From CAZQGO01 sp964593065 (GTDB lineage: Bacteria > Oederibacteriota > JAAXVQ01): a DNA stretch of 64,000 nucleotides. Below, piece by piece: positions 24,294-32,370 of the stretch. The translations under genes were made by a program, and so were the position numbers. Positions within the stretch are counted from its first letter, which is position 1. Every line of letters starts with the position of its first letter. Location of the stretch: assembly GCA_964593065.1 (NCBI GenBank), contig CAZQGO010000011.1:24965-88964 (forward strand), given 5' to 3'. Under the pieces are notes generated by a model that saw only the letters and a program-made list of their open reading frames with translations, searched no databases and had not been told where the DNA came from.

Positions 24294-26924
24294 CTAGGCG
24301 CGGTCCGCCTTCAGCCACTTCTCCAGAATCGCGGGGGCCTGGGAGATGGCCTGGGACAGGAACTCCGCGCTTCCCCCCGCCTGCCCGAAATCCGGGCGCC
24401 CGCCGCCGGACCCCCGCAGGATTTTTCCGATCTCGCCCACGATTTTTCCGGCGTGCAGTCCTTTTTGCACCACGTCCCCGGAGGCGGTCGCGGCCAGGAA
24501 GGCCTTGCCTTCATGGATGCTCCCGAGGAGAATGAACCCCGAGTCCAGCCTGGACCGGACGGAATCCGCGGCCGACCGCAGGGCCGCGGGCGTGGCGTTC
24601 TCCAGGGTGTCGATGTAGACCTGGATGCCCGCGATTTCACGCACACGGGACTCGAGATCCTCGATCTTGCTGGCCTGCTTGATCTGCAGCTTTCCGAGCT
24701 GCTTTTCCAGCTCCCGCACCCGGGCGGCCAGTTTTTCCACGCGCGCGGGCAGATCCTCCGCGGCCGCGTGCAGGGTGTCGGCGAGGTCGCGGACCACGCG
24801 CTGCTCGCGCCGGGCGGCCCGGTAGGCCCCGTCGCCGGTCACGGCCTCGATGCGGCGCACGCCCGCCGCCACGCTGCTCTCGGCCAGAATCCGGACCATG
24901 CCCAGGTCGCCGGTGGCGTGCGCGTGCGTGCCCCCGCACAGCTCGTTGGAGAAATCGCTGATCTGGATCATGCGCACCCAGTCGCCGTACTTTTCTCCGA
25001 ACAGGGCCATGGCGCCCCGGGCCTTGGCCTCCTCCAGGGTCATCTCCGCCACCTGAACCGGCAGGTTCTCCAGAATCTTGGCGTTGACCCCGTCCTCGAT
25101 GCGGTCGAGTTCCAGGGGCGTCAGGGCCTGGAAGTGGGTGAAGTCGAAGCGGAAGCCGTCCGGCCGCACCTCGGAACCGGACTGTTCCACGTGCCTGCCC
25201 AGCACCTGGCGCAGGCTCGCGTGCAGGAGGTGCGTGGCCGTGTGGTTGCGCGCCGTGGCCTGGCGCTCCGGGGCCCGCACCGTCGCGATCAGGTGCTGAC
25301 CGTGCTCCAGCGTTCCGCTGGCCACTTGGCCCGTGTGCAGGTACAGGCCCTCCGGGCTTTTCTGCACGCCCGTGATTTCCACGCGCAATCCGGCGCTGGT
25401 CAACTCGCCCCGGTCCGCCACCTGCCCGCCGGCTTCGGCGTAAAAGGGCGTTTGGTTGAGCACCACCGTCACGCTTTCGCCCGGGCCGGCCCGCTCCACC
25501 ACGCGCTCCTGCTGGATCAAGGCCAGCACCTCCGCCTCCGAGCGCAACTGCTGGTAGCCCAAGAAGGCGGTGGCGCCGAGCTTGCCCGCCAGCTCCCGGA
25601 CGACGGGCGAGGCCTGCCGGTCGCCCGACCCCACCCAGGCGGCGCGGGCGCGCTCGCGCTGTTTCTCCATGGCTTCCTGGAAGCCGGCCTCGTCCACGCC
25701 CAGCTTGTGTTCCAGGGCGATCTCGCGGGTCAAGTCCAGGGGGAACCCGTAGGTGTCGTACAAGCGGAAGCACTGCTGGCCCGGCAAAACGGTTTTACCG
25801 GCCCCCTTCATCTCCGCGATGAGGTCATTGAGAATCGCAAGCCCGGAATCCAGGGTATGCTGAAAGCGGTCCTCCTCGCCCTGGATGACGGTCCGGACGT
25901 GGTCGCGGCGCTCCTGCAGGTCGGGGTAGGCCTCGGCCATGACTTGGGCCACCTGGGGCACCAGCGGGTGCAGGAAGGGGTCGTTCAATCCCAGGAGCTT
26001 GCCGTGGCGGATGGCCCGGCGCAGGATGCGGCGCAGCACGTACCCCCGGCCCTCGTTGCTGGGCAGAACGCCGTCGGCGATCAAGAAGGCGCCCGCGCGG
26101 ATGTGGTCCGCAATCACCCGCAGGGAGGCGTCGGTCTTGGCGTCCTTGCCGTAGCGGACCAGGGCTTCCTTGGCGATGGCCTGGATCAGAGGCTGGAAGA
26201 GGTCGGTGTCGAAGTTCGTGGTCACGCCCTGGACCACCGCCGCCAGGCGCTCCAGCCCCATGCCCGTGTCGATGTTCTTCTGCGGGAGGGGTTCCAAGGC
26301 GCCGCCGGGTTGCCGGTCGAATTGCGTGAACACCAGGTTCCAAACCTCCAGGTAGCGGTCCTCGTCCTCATCCGGGCCGCCTTCCGGCTTTCCGGGCACC
26401 GGGCCGATGTCGTAGAGGATTTCCGTGCAGGGCCCGCAGGGGCCGGTCTCCCCCATGGTCCAGAAATTGGTGTCTTCGCCCCGGCGCACGATGCGTTTTT
26501 CCGGCACGCCGACCTGTTGCTTCCAGATGTCGTGGGCCTCCTGGTCGTCGCGGTAAATCGAGATCCAGAGTTTTTCCTTGTCCAGGCCGCAGACCTTGAC
26601 CAAAAAGTCCCAGGCCCAGGTGATGGCGTCCGCCTTGAAGTAGTCCCCGAAGGAGAAATTGCCGAGCATTTCGAAAAAGGTGTGGTGGCGGGGCGTGAAG
26701 CCCACGTTGTCGATGTCATTGGTGCGCAGGCACTTCTGGGATGAGACGGCCCGGGTATAGGGCTTGGGGACCGTGCCGAGGAAATACGGCTTGAACTGGA
26801 CCATGCCGGCCACGGTGAAGAGCACCGTGGGATCGTCCGGCACCAAGCTGGCGCTGGGCACGCGCGTGTGCCCGCGCGCCTGGAAAAACTCGCTGAATTT
26901 TCGCCGCAGTTCGTTGTGGGTCAT
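24294..26924 (-). CDS. alaS: Alanyl-tRNA synthetase
   Basis: The 876-aa product is full length for AlaS. The class-II catalytic domain begins RRKFSEFFQARGHTRVPSAS and includes LFTVAGMVQFKPYFLG and the FEMLGNFSFGDYFK motif 2 region. The editing domain has the zinc motif HTATHLLHASL and CGGTHAHATGD. The C-terminal oligomerisation/C-Ala region ends with a Gly-rich GGGRPDFGQAGG. The ATG at 26924 has GGAGG closely upstream and starts at the normal family position. It lies 76 nt after recX, a common neighbour. Confidence 0.96.
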   Translation of the reverse strand: MTHNELRRKFSEFFQARGHTRVPSASLVPDDPTVLFTVAGMVQFKPYFLGTVPKPYTRAVSSQKCLRTNDIDNVGFTPRHHTFFEMLGNFSFGDYFKADAITWAWDFLVKVCGLDKEKLWISIYRDDQEAHDIWKQQVGVPEKRIVRRGEDTNFWTMGETGPCGPCTEILYDIGPVPGKPEGGPDEDEDRYLEVWNLVFTQFDRQPGGALEPLPQKNIDTGMGLERLAAVVQGVTTNFDTDLFQPLIQAIAKEALVRYGKDAKTDASLRVIADHIRAGAFLIADGVLPSNEGRGYVLRRILRRAIRHGKLLGLNDPFLHPLVPQVAQVMAEAYPDLQERRDHVRTVIQGEEDRFQHTLDSGLAILNDLIAEMKGAGKTVLPGQQCFRLYDTYGFPLDLTREIALEHKLGVDEAGFQEAMEKQRERARAAWVGSGDRQASPVVRELAGKLGATAFLGYQQLRSEAEVLALIQQERVVERAGPGESVTVVLNQTPFYAEAGGQVADRGELTSAGLRVEITGVQKSPEGLYLHTGQVASGTLEHGQHLIATVRAPERQATARNHTATHLLHASLRQVLGRHVEQSGSEVRPDGFRFDFTHFQALTPLELDRIEDGVNAKILENLPVQVAEMTLEEAKARGAMALFGEKYGDWVRMIQISDFSNELCGGTHAHATGDLGMVRILAESSVAAGVRRIEAVTGDGAYRAARREQRVVRDLADTLHAAAEDLPARVEKLAARVRELEKQLGKLQIKQASKIEDLESRVREIAGIQVYIDTLENATPAALRSAADSVRSRLDSGFILLGSIHEGKAFLAATASGDVVQKGLHAGKIVGEIGKILRGSGGGRPDFGQAGGSAEFLSQAISQAPAILEKWLKADRA

Positions 26925-27000
26925 GCCGCCTCCGTTGGCTCCTTCCGGCCCGGCCGCCTCGCACGCATTCGGCCCGGCGGGGGTACCCGAATTCCTCCGG

Positions 27001-27645
27001 CTATCCGCCGGCCTCCGGTTCATCCGGGAGCGCCTCGTCCACGGCCTGGAATACATCCTGCGCGGAAAAGCCGCGGCGGGCCAAATAGCCGGACAGCCGC
27101 CGCCGGGCGGCCGCGCGCGGCAGCCGCCGGTAGCGGAACGCCTGGCGCAGCGCCAGCTGCCGGCAGGTCTCGGCCTCGCCGGCGGCATCCGTGCCGGACA
27201 GGGTGGCTTCGATCTGATCCCGTTCCACGCCGCGTTTGGCCAGTTCGGCGCGCAGGCGGCGCCGGCCCAGGCCTCCGCCCCGGAGGCGGTCGTGGACCAG
27301 GGCCTGGGCGAAGGCCGCGTCGTTCACCAGGCCGGCCTGCGCCAGGCGTGCGAGCACCCGTTCCGCCACCGCCGGCGCAAACCCTGCCTGCCGCAGGCGC
27401 TCCTGCAATTCCCGGCGGCTGCGGGCCCGCACTTCCAGCCAGCGCAGGCAGCGTTCGCGGGCCCGCACTTCCTCTTCCCGTTCCAGGATGCGCGCCAAGT
27501 CGGCCGGATCGGCCGCGTCTCCCACTTTCAGGCGCAGTTGCTCCACGATCTCCGCCGAGACCTCTGCGACGAATTCCCCGTCTACGAAGAGGGAGCGGCG
27601 GTTGGGATGCTTCGCTGGCGCGGTGATGGCGGTAATGGCGGACAT
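27001..27645 (-). CDS. recX: RecX, regulator of RecA
   Basis: The 214-aa product fits RecX: tandem three-helix repeats with CLRWLEVRARSRRELQERL, FAPAVAERVLARLAQAGLVND, FAQALVHDRLRGGGLGRRRL and a last repeat with SGYLARRGFSAQDVFQAVDE. RecX binds along RecA filaments and limits recombination. The N-terminal ~40 residues are a non-conserved extension. The ATG at 27645 is chosen over that at 27675 because the latter lies only 3 nt past a good -10 element and so would be at or before the transcript start; the 27645 ATG has GAGGG upstream. recA is not in the window. Confidence 0.85.
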   Translation of the reverse strand: MSAITAITAPAKHPNRRSLFVDGEFVAEVSAEIVEQLRLKVGDAADPADLARILEREEEVRARERCLRWLEVRARSRRELQERLRQAGFAPAVAERVLARLAQAGLVNDAAFAQALVHDRLRGGGLGRRRLRAELAKRGVERDQIEATLSGTDAAGEAETCRQLALRQAFRYRRLPRAAARRRLSGYLARRGFSAQDVFQAVDEALPDEPEAGG

Positions 27646-27678
27646 GCCCGCCCTCTTCCCCGGAAGAAATTTCATCTT

Positions 27679-27707
27679 ACTATAAGAAAATCACGCGCGA
27701 AAGGCAA
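27679..27707 (-). promoter_or_regulatory. Sigma70-type promoter for recX-alaS-...-ruvX
   Basis: On the minus strand TTGCCT (27702-27707) and TATAGT (27679-27684) are 17 nt apart. The position rules out the upstream ATG of recX as a normal start. Confidence 0.65.
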
Positions 27708-27758
27708 ATGCTGGCCACCGGCGGGGGTAGCCCCGCGGCCGCCCTCCAGATGACAGCG

Positions 27759-27786
27759 GCCCGGCCGGCGTGTGGCCCGGCCGGGC
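27759..27786 (-). terminator. GC-rich hairpin after the RNase P RNA
   Basis: GCCCGGCCGG (27759-27768) and CCGGCCGGGC (27777-27786) form a perfect 10-bp stem. It follows the CTTTTC tail of rnpB on the minus strand but has no T-run after it, so it may be a processing or pause hairpin instead of a true terminator. Confidence 0.4.
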
Positions 27787-27797
27787 GAAAAGAATAC

Positions 27798-28190
27798 GCG
27801 GGAGCAGTCCGTAAGCCGAGTTCTGTTCCGCCGCCCGTTGACCGGGACGGCGGCGGCGACCATTTATCTGGGACCGGCCTTGCGGCCGGCCTCTAGCGAC
27901 CAACCCGAGGGCACCGCGGGCCGCGGCCTTCACCGGTTGCCCGGTGAAACCCTCCTATTTGGTCTTGCTCCGGGTGGGGTTTGCCCTGCCGCCCCGGTCA
28001 CCCGGAGCACGGTGAGCTCTTACCTCGCCTTTTCGCCCTTACCCCGAACCACGCGGGTTCAGGGCGGTATATTTTCTGTGGCACTTTCCTTCCCGTCGCC
28101 GGGACTGGGTGTTACCCAGCACCCTGCCCTGGGAGCTCGGACTTTCCTCCCCGGAACGAATTCCGGAGCGGCCGCCTGGACTACTCCCGC
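27798..28190 (-). ncRNA. rnpB: RNase P RNA (bacterial type A)
   Basis: On the minus strand the conserved 5' box GAGGAAAGTCCGAGCTCCC, the central GTGCCACAGAAAATATACCGCC and the 3' box CAGAACTCGGCTTACGG occur in the canonical order and spacing. The ends are set by P1: GCGGGAGTAGTCC at 28190-28178 pairs with GGACTGCTCCCGC at 27810-27798 with one G-U pair, giving about 393 nt. It is the catalytic subunit that trims 5' leaders of tRNA precursors. It lies 19 nt after the lemA stop on the same strand and may be processed from that transcript or use a promoter inside lemA; none is obvious. Confidence 0.95.
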
Positions 28191-28209
28191 TGCCTGCGGT
28201 CCTGCGTGC

Positions 28210-28803
28210 TTACTGGTTGAAATCCACCTTGGGCGCCTCCTTGGAGCCCTCCGCGGCCTCGAACAGCTGGGCTTCCTTGAAATTGAAGGCGTTGGCGATC
28301 AAGTTTTTGGGAAACACGCGGAGGCTCTGGTTGAAGGCTTTCACGGCCTCGTTGTAGCGCATGCGCTCCACGGCGATCCGGTTCTCCGTGCCCGCCAGCT
28401 CGTCCATCAGCTGGCGGAAATTCTGGTCGGATTTCAACTGCGGGTAGTTCTCCACGATGGCCAGCAGCCGTCCGAGCACGCCGGACACCTCGTTGGCCGC
28501 CTGGATCTGCTCCGGCCGGTTCGTGGCGCCGGCCAGCTTGGCCCGGGCGTTGGCGACCTCGGTGAAAATGGATTTCTCCTGCTTGGCGAAACCCTTGACC
28601 GTGTTGACCAGGTTCGGGATCAGGTCGTTGCGGCGCTGGAGCTGGTTCTCGACCTGCGACCAGGCGGTCTTCACCGCCACGTCCATCTTGACCAGGCTGT
28701 TATAGGACGAAATGACGTACAGGACCACGCCCACCAACACCAGCAACACCAGGACCACGATGATGCCGACTACCGACAATAACGCCAATCCGGTTTTATC
28801 CAT
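28210..28803 (-). CDS. LemA family protein
   Basis: The 197-aa protein has one N-terminal membrane helix (residues about 7-32) and a four-helix-type LemA domain: SYNSLVKMDVAVKTAWSQVE, QLQRRNDLIPNLVNTVKGFA and NPEQ-like NRPEQIQAANEVSG lead to YPQLKSDQNFRQLMDELAGTE and RYNEAVKAFNQSLRVFPKN. The family is widespread and envelope-associated but its function is unclear. It follows a TPM-domain gene by 89 nt, the usual lemA-TPM pairing, with GGAGGG before the ATG. Confidence 0.93.
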   Translation of the reverse strand: MDKTGLALLSVVGIIVVLVLLVLVGVVLYVISSYNSLVKMDVAVKTAWSQVENQLQRRNDLIPNLVNTVKGFAKQEKSIFTEVANARAKLAGATNRPEQIQAANEVSGVLGRLLAIVENYPQLKSDQNFRQLMDELAGTENRIAVERMRYNEAVKAFNQSLRVFPKNLIANAFNFKEAQLFEAAEGSKEAPKVDFNQ

Positions 28804-28892
28804 CCTTCCCTCCTTGTGTGAAGATGCCGTGCTGATTCACCGGGGTGGCTGCGGCCGCCACGCCCGGGATTTCTTTTCCGTCCGGGACGGCC

Positions 28893-29660
28893 CTACCAGC
28901 CGCCGCCCACCCCGCCGCCGCCGGTGGCACCGCCGCCGAACCCCCCGAAGCCGCCGGAGAAGCCGCCGCCGAATCCTCCCATGCCGCCGCCGTAAAAGAC
29001 GCCGCCCAAGTACCCGGAGGACCGCCGGGCCCGGTAGAGCATGATTTGCACCACCAGGGCCACCCCAAACAAAACGAGCCACAGGATGATTTGCGCCCGG
29101 GCCGCATCCCCGGCCGCGGGGCGGGGCTTTTGACCCGCCGCGCCCGTCAGCGATTTCCCCTCGGCCTCAGCGATGGTTTGCGCCAGGACCAGGGAAATAT
29201 TCACCAGACCTTCGCCGACCTTGCCCTGCCGCAGGTAGGGGACCAGGTAGGCGTCGCGGAAGCGGCCCAGCTTGCCGTCCGGCAGGATTCCCTCCAGGCC
29301 GTAGCCGGTGAGAATGCGGATGCGGCGCTCCTGCAGGGCCAGGAAAACCAGCAGGCCGTTGTCCCGCCCTTTCTCGCCCAGCTTCCATTTGTCGAACACC
29401 GCCAGGGCATAGGTGAAATCGTCGTACGGGGCGATACTGGGCATGACCACGATGGCGAGCTCCGCGCCCGTGGCGGACTTCAATGCGGCGGCAATGTCCT
29501 CCAGGCGGGCGCGTTCCTGTGGTTTGAGCACCCCCGCGTAGTCGTTGACGTAGCCCTGGGGCGCCGGCACCCGCAGCGCGGCCTTCTGTTCGACCGCCGC
29601 GCAGGCCGAGGCCGCCAGCAGGCCGAGGCCCAGCACCAGGACGGCAAGCGGCCTACGCAC
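28893..29660 (-). CDS. TPM-domain (YgcG/Psb32-like) membrane protein
   Basis: The product (about 255 aa) has a signal/lipoprotein-like N-terminus (LAVLVLGLGLLAASACAA), a TPM phosphatase-like domain (about 40-165; YVNDYAGVLKPQERARLE, TGAELAIVVMPS, DNGLLVFLALQERRIRI, GYGLEGILPDGKLG), a membrane helix near 190-212 and a Gly-rich tail of GGGFGGGFSGG type ending GGGW. This layout is typical of TPM proteins paired with LemA. The start is uncertain: GTG at 29660 overlaps the upstream stop by 8 nt, while a TTG at 29678 would add six residues. Confidence 0.88.
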   Translation of the reverse strand: MRRPLAVLVLGLGLLAASACAAVEQKAALRVPAPQGYVNDYAGVLKPQERARLEDIAAALKSATGAELAIVVMPSIAPYDDFTYALAVFDKWKLGEKGRDNGLLVFLALQERRIRILTGYGLEGILPDGKLGRFRDAYLVPYLRQGKVGEGLVNISLVLAQTIAEAEGKSLTGAAGQKPRPAAGDAARAQIILWLVLFGVALVVQIMLYRARRSSGYLGGVFYGGGMGGFGGGFSGGFGGFGGGATGGGGVGGGW

Positions 29661-30366
29661 GATCCACGGCGCGGACAAGCTTCCCGACCTCGCTTAAGTA
29701 GCGGTCCAGCAGCCGCTCCAATTCCGGCTCGGCGGGCCGGAAGACGCCTGCGCGCAGGTCGGACAACTGCCGGAAGACCTCGGCGTCCAGACCGAAAAGG
29801 CGGGCGAGCTGCGCGGCGATGTCCTCCTTCTTCACGGGCGGCGTGGTTTTCTTCAGGCGCAGCGCGGCGCGAAAGGCCGGGAAATTCGCGTTGTGAGCCG
29901 CCAGCAGCAGGGACTTGAGCGCCGCGGCGCCGGGGCGGCTTTCGATGTAGCTTTCCCGCAGCCGGATCAGCCGGCCCCGCAGTTCATGCTCGCATTCATG
30001 GCGCAGGTTTTTCAGGCCAAAGCGCAGCCGGGCGAACGGGTCCCGGCCATGGAGCAGCCGCCGCTTTTCCCGGATTTCCAGAAATTCGATCGGAAAGACG
30101 TCCGCGGAATTCCGGATCTGTTCTTCGCTCAGGATCAGCGGCGCGGCCACGCGCTGGCCCGCCAAGCGCCGCCGGAAGCCGCGGGCGGCGCGCAAGGCCG
30201 CCAGGTCTGCGGTTTTGAGCACCACCAGCAGGTTGATATCGGAGGCCCCGGGCAGAAAATCCCCGACCGCGGCCGACCCGAAAACCAGCAGGGCGCTCAG
30301 ATTGTCTCCGAAGGTCTGAATCAATTCCGTTTGGGATTGCGCCAGGACCTGCTCCAGGTCTTTCAT
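29653..30366 (-). CDS. Nucleotidyltransferase-like protein, catalytic DxD altered
   Basis: The 237-aa protein starts with MKDLEQVLAQ and a nucleotidyltransferase-fold motif ALLVFGSAAVGDFLPGASDINLLVVL near residues 26-51. Active minimal nucleotidyltransferases have G-S followed by D-x-D; here the second Asp is Asn (SDIN), which suggests weak or lost catalysis. The rest is helical and charged, without a domain I recognise (FLEIREKRRLLHGRDPF, HECEHELRGRLIRLRESYIESR are antitoxin/HEPN-like in flavour). Its ATG overlaps the stop of the response-regulator gene (ATGA), so the two are coupled. No cognate toxin-like gene is adjacent. Confidence 0.7.
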   Translation of the reverse strand: MKDLEQVLAQSQTELIQTFGDNLSALLVFGSAAVGDFLPGASDINLLVVLKTADLAALRAARGFRRRLAGQRVAAPLILSEEQIRNSADVFPIEFLEIREKRRLLHGRDPFARLRFGLKNLRHECEHELRGRLIRLRESYIESRPGAAALKSLLLAAHNANFPAFRAALRLKKTTPPVKKEDIAAQLARLFGLDAEVFRQLSDLRAGVFRPAEPELERLLDRYLSEVGKLVRAVDRA

Positions 30367-30752
30367 TCCTCTTTTTTCCTTTCCCGCTTCAAAAATTTCT
30401 CCACGTGCTGGACGAGCTTTTCGGGCGGACAGGGCTTGATGAGATAATCGTCCGCCCCGCCTTCGGCCGCCCGCCGCAGGGCTTCCTGGTGCGAGAGGGC
30501 GGTCAGGAAAATGACCGGAATCTGCTTGGTCTTGGGATTTTCCTTCAGGATCTGGCACACCTCGTACCCGTTGACGCGCGGCATCATGATGTCCAGGATA
30601 ATCAGGTCCGGATGCTCCCGCGAGACTTCCTGCAGGGCTTCCCAGCCGCGGGTGAAGGTGCTGACTGCGTATCCCCGGTCCTCCAGCACGTCGTGAAAAA
30701 GCTCCAGGATGTTGGGATCGTCGTCCACGATAATGATATGTTTGCGGGACAC
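30363..30752 (-). CDS. Stand-alone receiver-domain response regulator
   Basis: The 129-aa protein is a single CheY-like REC domain: IIIVDDDPNILELFHDVL with the acidic pair, the phospho-acceptor Asp in LIILDIMMPRVNGYEV near residue 53, the Thr/Ser in IFLTALS and Lys in LIKPCPPEKL. A basic tail KRERKKEE follows and there is no output domain. The GTG at 30752 has GAGG 7 nt upstream; the frame extends upstream only inside fmt. No histidine kinase is in the window, so it is an orphan that may signal through its coupled neighbour, the nucleotidyltransferase-like protein. Confidence 0.92.
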   Translation of the reverse strand: MSRKHIIIVDDDPNILELFHDVLEDRGYAVSTFTRGWEALQEVSREHPDLIILDIMMPRVNGYEVCQILKENPKTKQIPVIFLTALSHQEALRRAAEGGADDYLIKPCPPEKLVQHVEKFLKRERKKEE

Positions 30753-30769
30753 GGTGTCACCTCGCTGCC

Positions 30770-31729
30770 TTAGAGTAATGTATCTCCCTGCCCCAGCCGG
30801 TAGCCGCAGGTGTAGGCGTGGGCCGCCATCACCTTGCTGTTCGGACATTGCACCTGCCGGATCCATACCGTGGTTCCGGCGCCGGCGGCTACCAGCCACC
30901 CGGACTCCGCTTCGGTGCGCAGGATGGTGCCCGGCGCCGTTTCCAGGGGCGCTTTCTCGGCCGACCGGCCGGTGGCGATGATTTTGAGCACATCCTCGCC
31001 GGCGCGGGCCCAGGTCCCGGGCCAGGCGTTGAACGCCCTGACCTGGTTGTGAATTTCTCCGCCGCTTCGCGTCCAGTCGATGCGGCCGTCCTCGCGCGTC
31101 AGGCGCGGAGCCAGGGTGGCCCGCGCCTCGTCCTGGGGAACGCCGCAGCGGCCGTCCGTGCGCACCAGCAACTCGAGGGCCGCGGCCGCGGCCGGACCGC
31201 CGAGGGCGGCCAGCCGCGCGGCGAGCTCCGGCGCGGTCTCCTCCGGGCCGATGGCCAGCTTCTGCTGCACCAGGATATCGCCGCGGTCCACGCGCTCGGC
31301 CATCTTTTGCACGCTGACGCCGGTCTCGGTCTCCCCGCGGGCGATGGCCCACTGCACGGGCGCCGCGCCCCGGTACCGAGGCAGCAGGGACGCGTGCACG
31401 TTCACGCAGTCCCAGCGCGGCAGGGTCAGCAGGCCGCTTTTCAGAATCTGTCCGAAGGCCGCGACCACGATGACCTCCGGTTGCAGCACGGCCAGGGTTT
31501 CCAGAAACTCGGCGGAGTTCACGTCCGCCGGCTGAAGGACTTTCAGGCCCAATTCGCTGGCCGCCGCCTTGACGGGAGAGGCCTGGGATGCCAGTCCGCG
31601 CCCACTCGGCTTGTCCGGGCGGGTGACCACCGCCGCCACCGGGAACCCCTCCCGGGCCAAGTGGCGCAGGGTCGGCACGCCGAAGTCCGGAGTCCCCATG
31701 AAAATCAAGCGGGGTCGAAGGGAACGCAT
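30770..31729 (-). CDS. fmt: Methionyl-tRNA formyltransferase
   Basis: The 319-aa product shows the Fmt motifs LIFMGTPDFGVPTLRHL at the N-terminus, RPDKPSGRG, the catalytic NVHASLLPRYRGAAP near residues 109-123 and a C-terminal OB-like domain with IDWTRSGGEIHNQVRAFN. It formylates initiator Met-tRNA using 10-formyltetrahydrofolate. It starts 10 nt after def, the usual def-fmt pair, and is followed by the REC gene 17 nt later. Confidence 0.95.
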   Translation of the reverse strand: MRSLRPRLIFMGTPDFGVPTLRHLAREGFPVAAVVTRPDKPSGRGLASQASPVKAAASELGLKVLQPADVNSAEFLETLAVLQPEVIVVAAFGQILKSGLLTLPRWDCVNVHASLLPRYRGAAPVQWAIARGETETGVSVQKMAERVDRGDILVQQKLAIGPEETAPELAARLAALGGPAAAAALELLVRTDGRCGVPQDEARATLAPRLTREDGRIDWTRSGGEIHNQVRAFNAWPGTWARAGEDVLKIIATGRSAEKAPLETAPGTILRTEAESGWLVAAGAGTTVWIRQVQCPNSKVMAAHAYTCGYRLGQGDTLL

Positions 31730-31739
31730 GGCGTCTGGC

Positions 31740-32285
31740 TCAGATCTTGGGAACGCGGCGCAGGGTGATGGCCTGCTTGGTTTGGCGGGCCAGTTCCCGC
31801 AATTGCCGGTTCAGCATCAGACGTTGCACCAGCGGCATGCGTTCGATGAAGACGATGCCGTCCAGGTGATCCAGCTCGTGCTGGCAGGCGCGCGCCAACA
31901 GCCCCTGGGTCCGCAGCCGGATGGGTTTGCCCTCGAGATCCTGGCCCTCGATTTCCACCCAGGCGGCCCTGGCCACCGGCCCGGTGATTCCCGGGAAACT
32001 GAGGCAGCCTTCATCCTCGGTTTCGGTCTCGGGGCTGCGGGCGGTGATCCTGGGGTTGATCAGGACATACTGCAACGGCGGTCCGACCTTGGCGGGGATG
32101 ACCGCCACGAAAACCCGCCTGGCCACGCCCACCTGGTTGGCCGCCAGACCGACGCCGCCTTCCGCCTCCATGGTTTGGAACATATCCTCGACCAATTCGC
32201 GGATTTCGGAATCGCTGGCGGATATCTCGACGGCCCGGGTTTTCAGGATCGGATCGCCCCAGGTTCGCAATTTCAGAATACTCAT
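31740..32285 (-). CDS. def: Peptide deformylase
   Basis: The 181-aa protein has all three PDF motifs: GVGLAANQVG near residue 44, EGCLSFPG near 91 and QHELDHLDG near 134, supplying the metal-binding Cys and two His plus the catalytic Glu. It removes the formyl group from nascent proteins. A GAGGTGAAGC ribosome site precedes the ATG, and a promoter lies between it and priA. Confidence 0.96.
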   Translation of the reverse strand: MSILKLRTWGDPILKTRAVEISASDSEIRELVEDMFQTMEAEGGVGLAANQVGVARRVFVAVIPAKVGPPLQYVLINPRITARSPETETEDEGCLSFPGITGPVARAAWVEIEGQDLEGKPIRLRTQGLLARACQHELDHLDGIVFIERMPLVQRLMLNRQLRELARQTKQAITLRRVPKI

Positions 32286-32312
32286 GCTTCACCTCGCTGC
32301 AACAGGGCGTAT

Positions 32313-32341
32313 ATTTTATCCCCGACGGCCGTAAGGTGCAA
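32313..32341 (-). promoter_or_regulatory. Sigma70-type promoter for def-fmt and following genes
   Basis: On the minus strand TTGCAC (32336-32341) and TAAAAT (32313-32318) are 17 nt apart in the 85-nt gap between priA and def. Confidence 0.65.
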
Positions 32342-32370
32342 GGAGGATTTCAACGCCCGCGTCCGGGGGC

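Noticed and set aside
24453..26744. A 763-codon open frame on the plus strand opposite alaS
   Set aside because: It is antisense to a complete alaS with all motifs; its protein is Gln/His/Val-rich with no recognisable domain. High GC makes such frames common here.
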